Assembly (NCBI GenBank): GCA_905373565.1
Contig: CAJPTT010000133.1
Coordinates: 1 to 6,758, forward strand
Length of the DNA: 6,758 bases
Origin: an uncultured Treponema sp.
GTDB lineage: Bacteria > Spirochaetota > Spirochaetia > Treponematales > Treponemataceae
Direction: 5' to 3'
A model generated the notes under the pieces. It saw only the letters and a list, made by a program, of their open reading frames with translations, was not told where the DNA came from and ran no database searches. Both the position numbers and the translations under genes were made by a program. Positions 5,349 to 6,758 of this stretch are shown here, in pieces (the stretch's first letter is position 1; every line of letters starts with the position of its first letter).

Positions 5349-5840
5349 CTAATGATTTGCTAAATATTTAAGCAATTCTTCCATATCAGTAAAAGTTTGA
5401 AAACCATTTTGTCTAACATTTCTTAGAACAGCCGCAGATTGAGCGATATCAGGTGTGTACGATATTACGGTTTTCCCCGTTGCCTTTGCGGTACGAAGCA
5501 TTTGAGCTGTTAGTCCCTTGGCAGAGCCCGATTTTACTTGAATAACAATATCATCCAAGTCTATATCTAAGTCTGTTATTATTTTTCCATCCGAACCTTT
5601 AATTATTTTTTCTACCGCTCGAACTCTTCCCGGATATTTTTTTTCTATTGCATTAGCTAGTTCTGGAACATACTTATCTTTACCTGCCCATATATGTTTC
5701 CCCGTTTCTTTTTTAATTCCATTCACTGATTTATATTTCTGCGATTCGTTTGCGGCTGTTTTGACGGACTTCCCTCTTCCAAATACCCTCTCTTCAAACT
5801 CATCAATCTGTTTCTTTACAAAATCAACGGCTTTGTTCAA
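5349..5840 (-). CDS. Polymorphic toxin tip, PD-(D/E)XK-like nuclease (QVKSG)
   Basis: The 163-aa frame begins at a TTG (5840) with no convincing ribosome site and is open upstream to 5894 without an ATG or GTG. Residues 2-24 are constant module B (KAVDFVKKQIDEFEERVF). The toxin domain runs from about residue 47: HIWAGKDKYVPELANAIEKK, then KIITDLDIDLDDIVIQVKSG with acidic residues D90, D92 and D94 and the Q101-x-K103 pair, then GLTAQMLRTAKATGKTVISY, and a C-terminal GFQTFTDMEELLKYL. The D...QVKSG core, followed by a helix and TGK-hhhY, is typical of restriction-endonuclease-fold tips of CDI/FhaB-like toxins that cleave tRNA or DNA. The specific target cannot be told. No secretion signal is present. 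The partner is 4977-5327. It is probably a silent cassette. Confidence 0.75.
   Translation of the reverse strand: MNKAVDFVKKQIDEFEERVFGRGKSVKTAANESQKYKSVNGIKKETGKHIWAGKDKYVPELANAIEKKYPGRVRAVEKIIKGSDGKIITDLDIDLDDIVIQVKSGSAKGLTAQMLRTAKATGKTVISYTPDIAQSAAVLRNVRQNGFQTFTDMEELLKYLANH
5769..5836 (-). repeat. Constant module B, copy 2
   Basis: This is the second copy of the 4901-4968 repeat. In this copy the frame continues upstream through SKIADVLKSANENL to NSQYG near 5894, text absent before copy 1. Confidence 0.9.
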
Positions 5841-5894
5841 ATTTTCATTCGCGCTCTTTAAAACATCAGCTATTTTACTCCCGTACTGTGAGTT
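5841..5894 (-). other. Upstream constant segment of the 5349 toxin cassette, no start codon
   Basis: In frame with the toxin, this encodes NSQYGSKIADVLKSANEN, directly after an in-frame TAA (5895-5897) and seven bases from the preceding immunity gene's stop (5904-5906). It contains no ATG, GTG or TTG. It looks like the terminal part of a toxin's invariant body. Confidence 0.55.
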
Positions 5895-5903
5895 TTATTT
5901 TGG

Positions 5904-6233
5904 TTAGCTTTTCTCCCACTCGTCTTGAAGCGCTTGATCCCATTCAAATTCCATGTCGAAGTGTCCGCTTTTCTCAAGCGTGTATACGGCTCTGTTCCAT
6001 TTGTGTTCCGGAAACATGGATTCTTGAAGCTCAAAAACACACACACCTAAATCTATATCCAAATCATCATCTAAAAGTTTAAATGATTTTTTTTCTCCGC
6101 TTTCTAGATAATAAAATGGTGTTGTGTTAAACATTTCCCACATGCTTGATTTGATTTCAATTGTGATATATTTCCAATCTTCTTTTATTGAGCTGCAAGC
6201 AATGTCTGCAAGTAATTTATACACATCCGTCAT
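5904..6233 (-). CDS. Small YezG/DUF600-like immunity protein
   Basis: This 109-aa soluble protein opens MTDVYKLLADIACSSIKEDW, then KYITIEIKSSMWEM, TPFYYLESGEKKSFKLLDDD, DIDLGVCVFELQESMFPEH, and a C-terminal segment WNRAVYTLEKSGHFDMEFEW ending LQDEWEKS. The order (WkyitieI, F.....Y.....G, helix, kWn...ytLe..GkF...FeWD, acidic tail) is the one I associate with YezG/DUF600 immunity proteins. It is very different in sequence from the longer DUF600-like protein at 4256-4726. The ATG at 6233-6231 has AGGAG (6242-6246) eight bases upstream, overlapping the TAG of a truncated toxin. The immunity gene is intact although its toxin partner is reduced to a C-terminal stub. Confidence 0.65.
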   Translation of the reverse strand: MTDVYKLLADIACSSIKEDWKYITIEIKSSMWEMFNTTPFYYLESGEKKSFKLLDDDLDIDLGVCVFELQESMFPEHKWNRAVYTLEKSGHFDMEFEWDQALQDEWEKS

Positions 6234-6241
6234 TCTGATAT

Positions 6242-6247
6242 CTCCTA
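6242..6247 (-). promoter_or_regulatory. Shine-Dalgarno overlapping the toxin stub's stop (TAGGAG)
   Basis: The TAG (6245-6247) ending the toxin stub forms part of TAGGAG, the ribosome site of the small DUF600-like gene. Confidence 0.7.
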
Positions 6248-6367
6248 ATTATAAAACTCATATTTTGATAATTTTCTATTTCCAAATTCATCAGTAGTTA
6301 TGCTATTAATAATAAATTTATCTGGTCTTTTACTCTCTGAACCGCTAGGATAACGTAGTTCATCCTC
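6245..6367 (-). pseudogene. C-terminal stub of a toxin cassette
   Basis: Forty codons are open here between a TGA (6368-6370) and the TAG: EDELRYPSGSESKRPDKFII, then NSITTDEFGNRKLSKYEFYN. The composition is protein-like, and the end has the stop/Shine-Dalgarno overlap typical of true toxin ends in this window. There is no start codon, and the sequence immediately upstream changes to a GC-rich block. I do not recognise the toxin family. Truncation by the adjacent repeat is the likely cause. Confidence 0.45.
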
Positions 6368-6370
6368 TCA

Positions 6371-6540
6371 AGCTCGGTTGTCTTATATTTTATGGGCGCA
6401 TTTTTGCTAAAGCAAAAACCAGGCTTTCCGCCGTTCCGCTTTCGCTTCATTCCTACGCTTCGCTTCGGAACGCCTTTCGGCGCGGCTACAATCCTTTGCG
6501 CGGGCGTTATTTGGATTCCTTGCCTGTTAGAATACACTCT
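6371..6540. repeat. GC-rich, hairpin-rich dispersed-type repeat block
   Basis: This block is visibly richer in G and C than its surroundings. It carries three short inverted repeats: TTTTTGC/GCAAAAA with a four-base loop (6401-6418), CGTTCCG/CGGAACG (6432-6438 and 6466-6472), and CGCC-TTTC-GGCG (6471-6482), which on the minus strand is a stem capped by a GAAA loop. It also has tandem-like CGCTTCGCTTCGG runs. A 79-codon frame across it is basic and low in information and looks like non-coding read-through. It resembles dispersed intergenic repeats I recall from treponemes, but only one copy is in view. Confidence 0.45.
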
Positions 6541-6631
6541 GGTTTGAATGTGTTCTGATAGACACTCAAGGTTTCCATACTTTCCTTGAGTTTATGTCAA
6601 AGAACGGTGGATTCTATCTTATGGAAAAATA
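6541..6631. other. Intergenic gap with an inverted repeat
   Basis: No gene is seen. An 8-base inverted repeat ACTCAAGG/CCTTGAGT (6564-6571 and 6584-6591) with a 12-base loop lies just inside a minus-strand TTGACA (6600-6595). No poly-T follows on the minus strand, so it is not a clear terminator. A TATGGA 15 bases from TTGACA gives at best a weak promoter for the downstream genes. Confidence 0.3.
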
Positions 6632-6758
6632 TTATTCCAATTCAGGATATTTTTCTTTTATTTCTTCTATAGATGAATAATGATTATGCATGTATTTTTG
6701 AAAGAAGTCATCTGTTTTATATTCGTCAAATAAATCCTCTTTTTTAAGGAGCCAACTA
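6632..6758 (-). CDS. C-terminal fragment of an unknown protein, probably an immunity protein
   Basis: An open frame enters from the window edge and ends at a TAA (6632-6634) after 41 visible codons: SWLLKKEDLFDEYKTDDFFQ, KYMHNHYSSIEEIKEKYPEL, E. It is helical and strongly charged, with normal-looking codon use, and has no recognisable family motif. By position, as the gene before a toxin cassette, it should be an immunity gene. Confidence 0.5.
   Translation of the reverse strand, partial: SWLLKKEDLFDEYKTDDFFQKYMHNHYSSIEEIKEKYPELE

Noticed and set aside
3072..5836. CRISPR array from the repeated blocks
   Set aside because: There are only two copies of each of two long coding repeats, with gene-sized spacing and coding constraint; these are protein modules.
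6298..6537. 79-codon minus-strand frame across the GC-rich block
   Set aside because: It is basic, low-information sequence spanning hairpins, has no ribosome site, and reads out of frame through the toxin stub. Treated as repeat sequence.
6564..6591. Inverted repeat as an intrinsic terminator
   Set aside because: The stem is short and AT-mixed, and no T-run follows on the transcribed (minus) strand.

Overview
The window looks like a toxin/immunity cassette array of a host-associated, AT-rich bacterium. I favour an oral-type Treponema. That guess rests on the AT-rich gene style, the GC-rich dispersed-type repeat at 6371-6540 and the general look of the toxin modules, all recalled from memory and not searched, so genus confidence is only moderate. 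Every supportable gene lies on the minus strand, so transcription runs from high to low coordinates. I see no convincing tRNA, rRNA, CRISPR array, transposase or strong internal promoter.

Layout in the direction of transcription: (1) 6632-6758, the C-terminal end of a gene entering from outside, probably an immunity gene. (2) 6371-6540, a GC-rich, hairpin-rich repeat-like block, then 6245-6367, the last 40 codons of a toxin, followed by a small YezG/DUF600-like immunity gene (5904-6233). (3) A toxin cassette with a PD-(D/E)XK-type nuclease core (5349-5840, frame open to 5894) and an unknown 116-aa partner (4977-5327). (4) An internally deleted toxin remnant (4739-4969) with a DUF600-like immunity gene (4256-4726). 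(5) A second nuclease toxin cassette (3606-4085, frame open far upstream) with an Imm70-like partner (3179-3595). (6) A third nuclease cassette with a QxK active-site variant (2567-3175) and its partner (2117-2557). (7) A pair of unknown genes (1700-2014 and 1296-1700). (8) A frameshifted stretch (about 880-1290) leading into a GH-E family HNH/EndoVII nuclease toxin (584-877), then its ankyrin-repeat partner (55-582).

The toxin frames are C-terminal tips, not complete secreted proteins. They lack signal peptides and export domains, and several lack any credible start codon. They begin with short constant modules that recur in the window: module A at 3072-3172 and 4021-4121, and module B at 4901-4968 and 5769-5836. 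Each immunity gene has its own good Shine-Dalgarno site, which usually overlaps the stop codon of the toxin just upstream. The simplest reading is a silent reservoir of orphan toxin tips. The tips could recombine through the constant modules onto a full-length polymorphic toxin elsewhere in the genome, while the immunity genes remain translatable and protect against kin carrying those toxins. The immunity partners differ from cassette to cassette, as expected for polymorphic toxin systems. Toxin identities come from motif recognition by eye; the reservoir model is inference.
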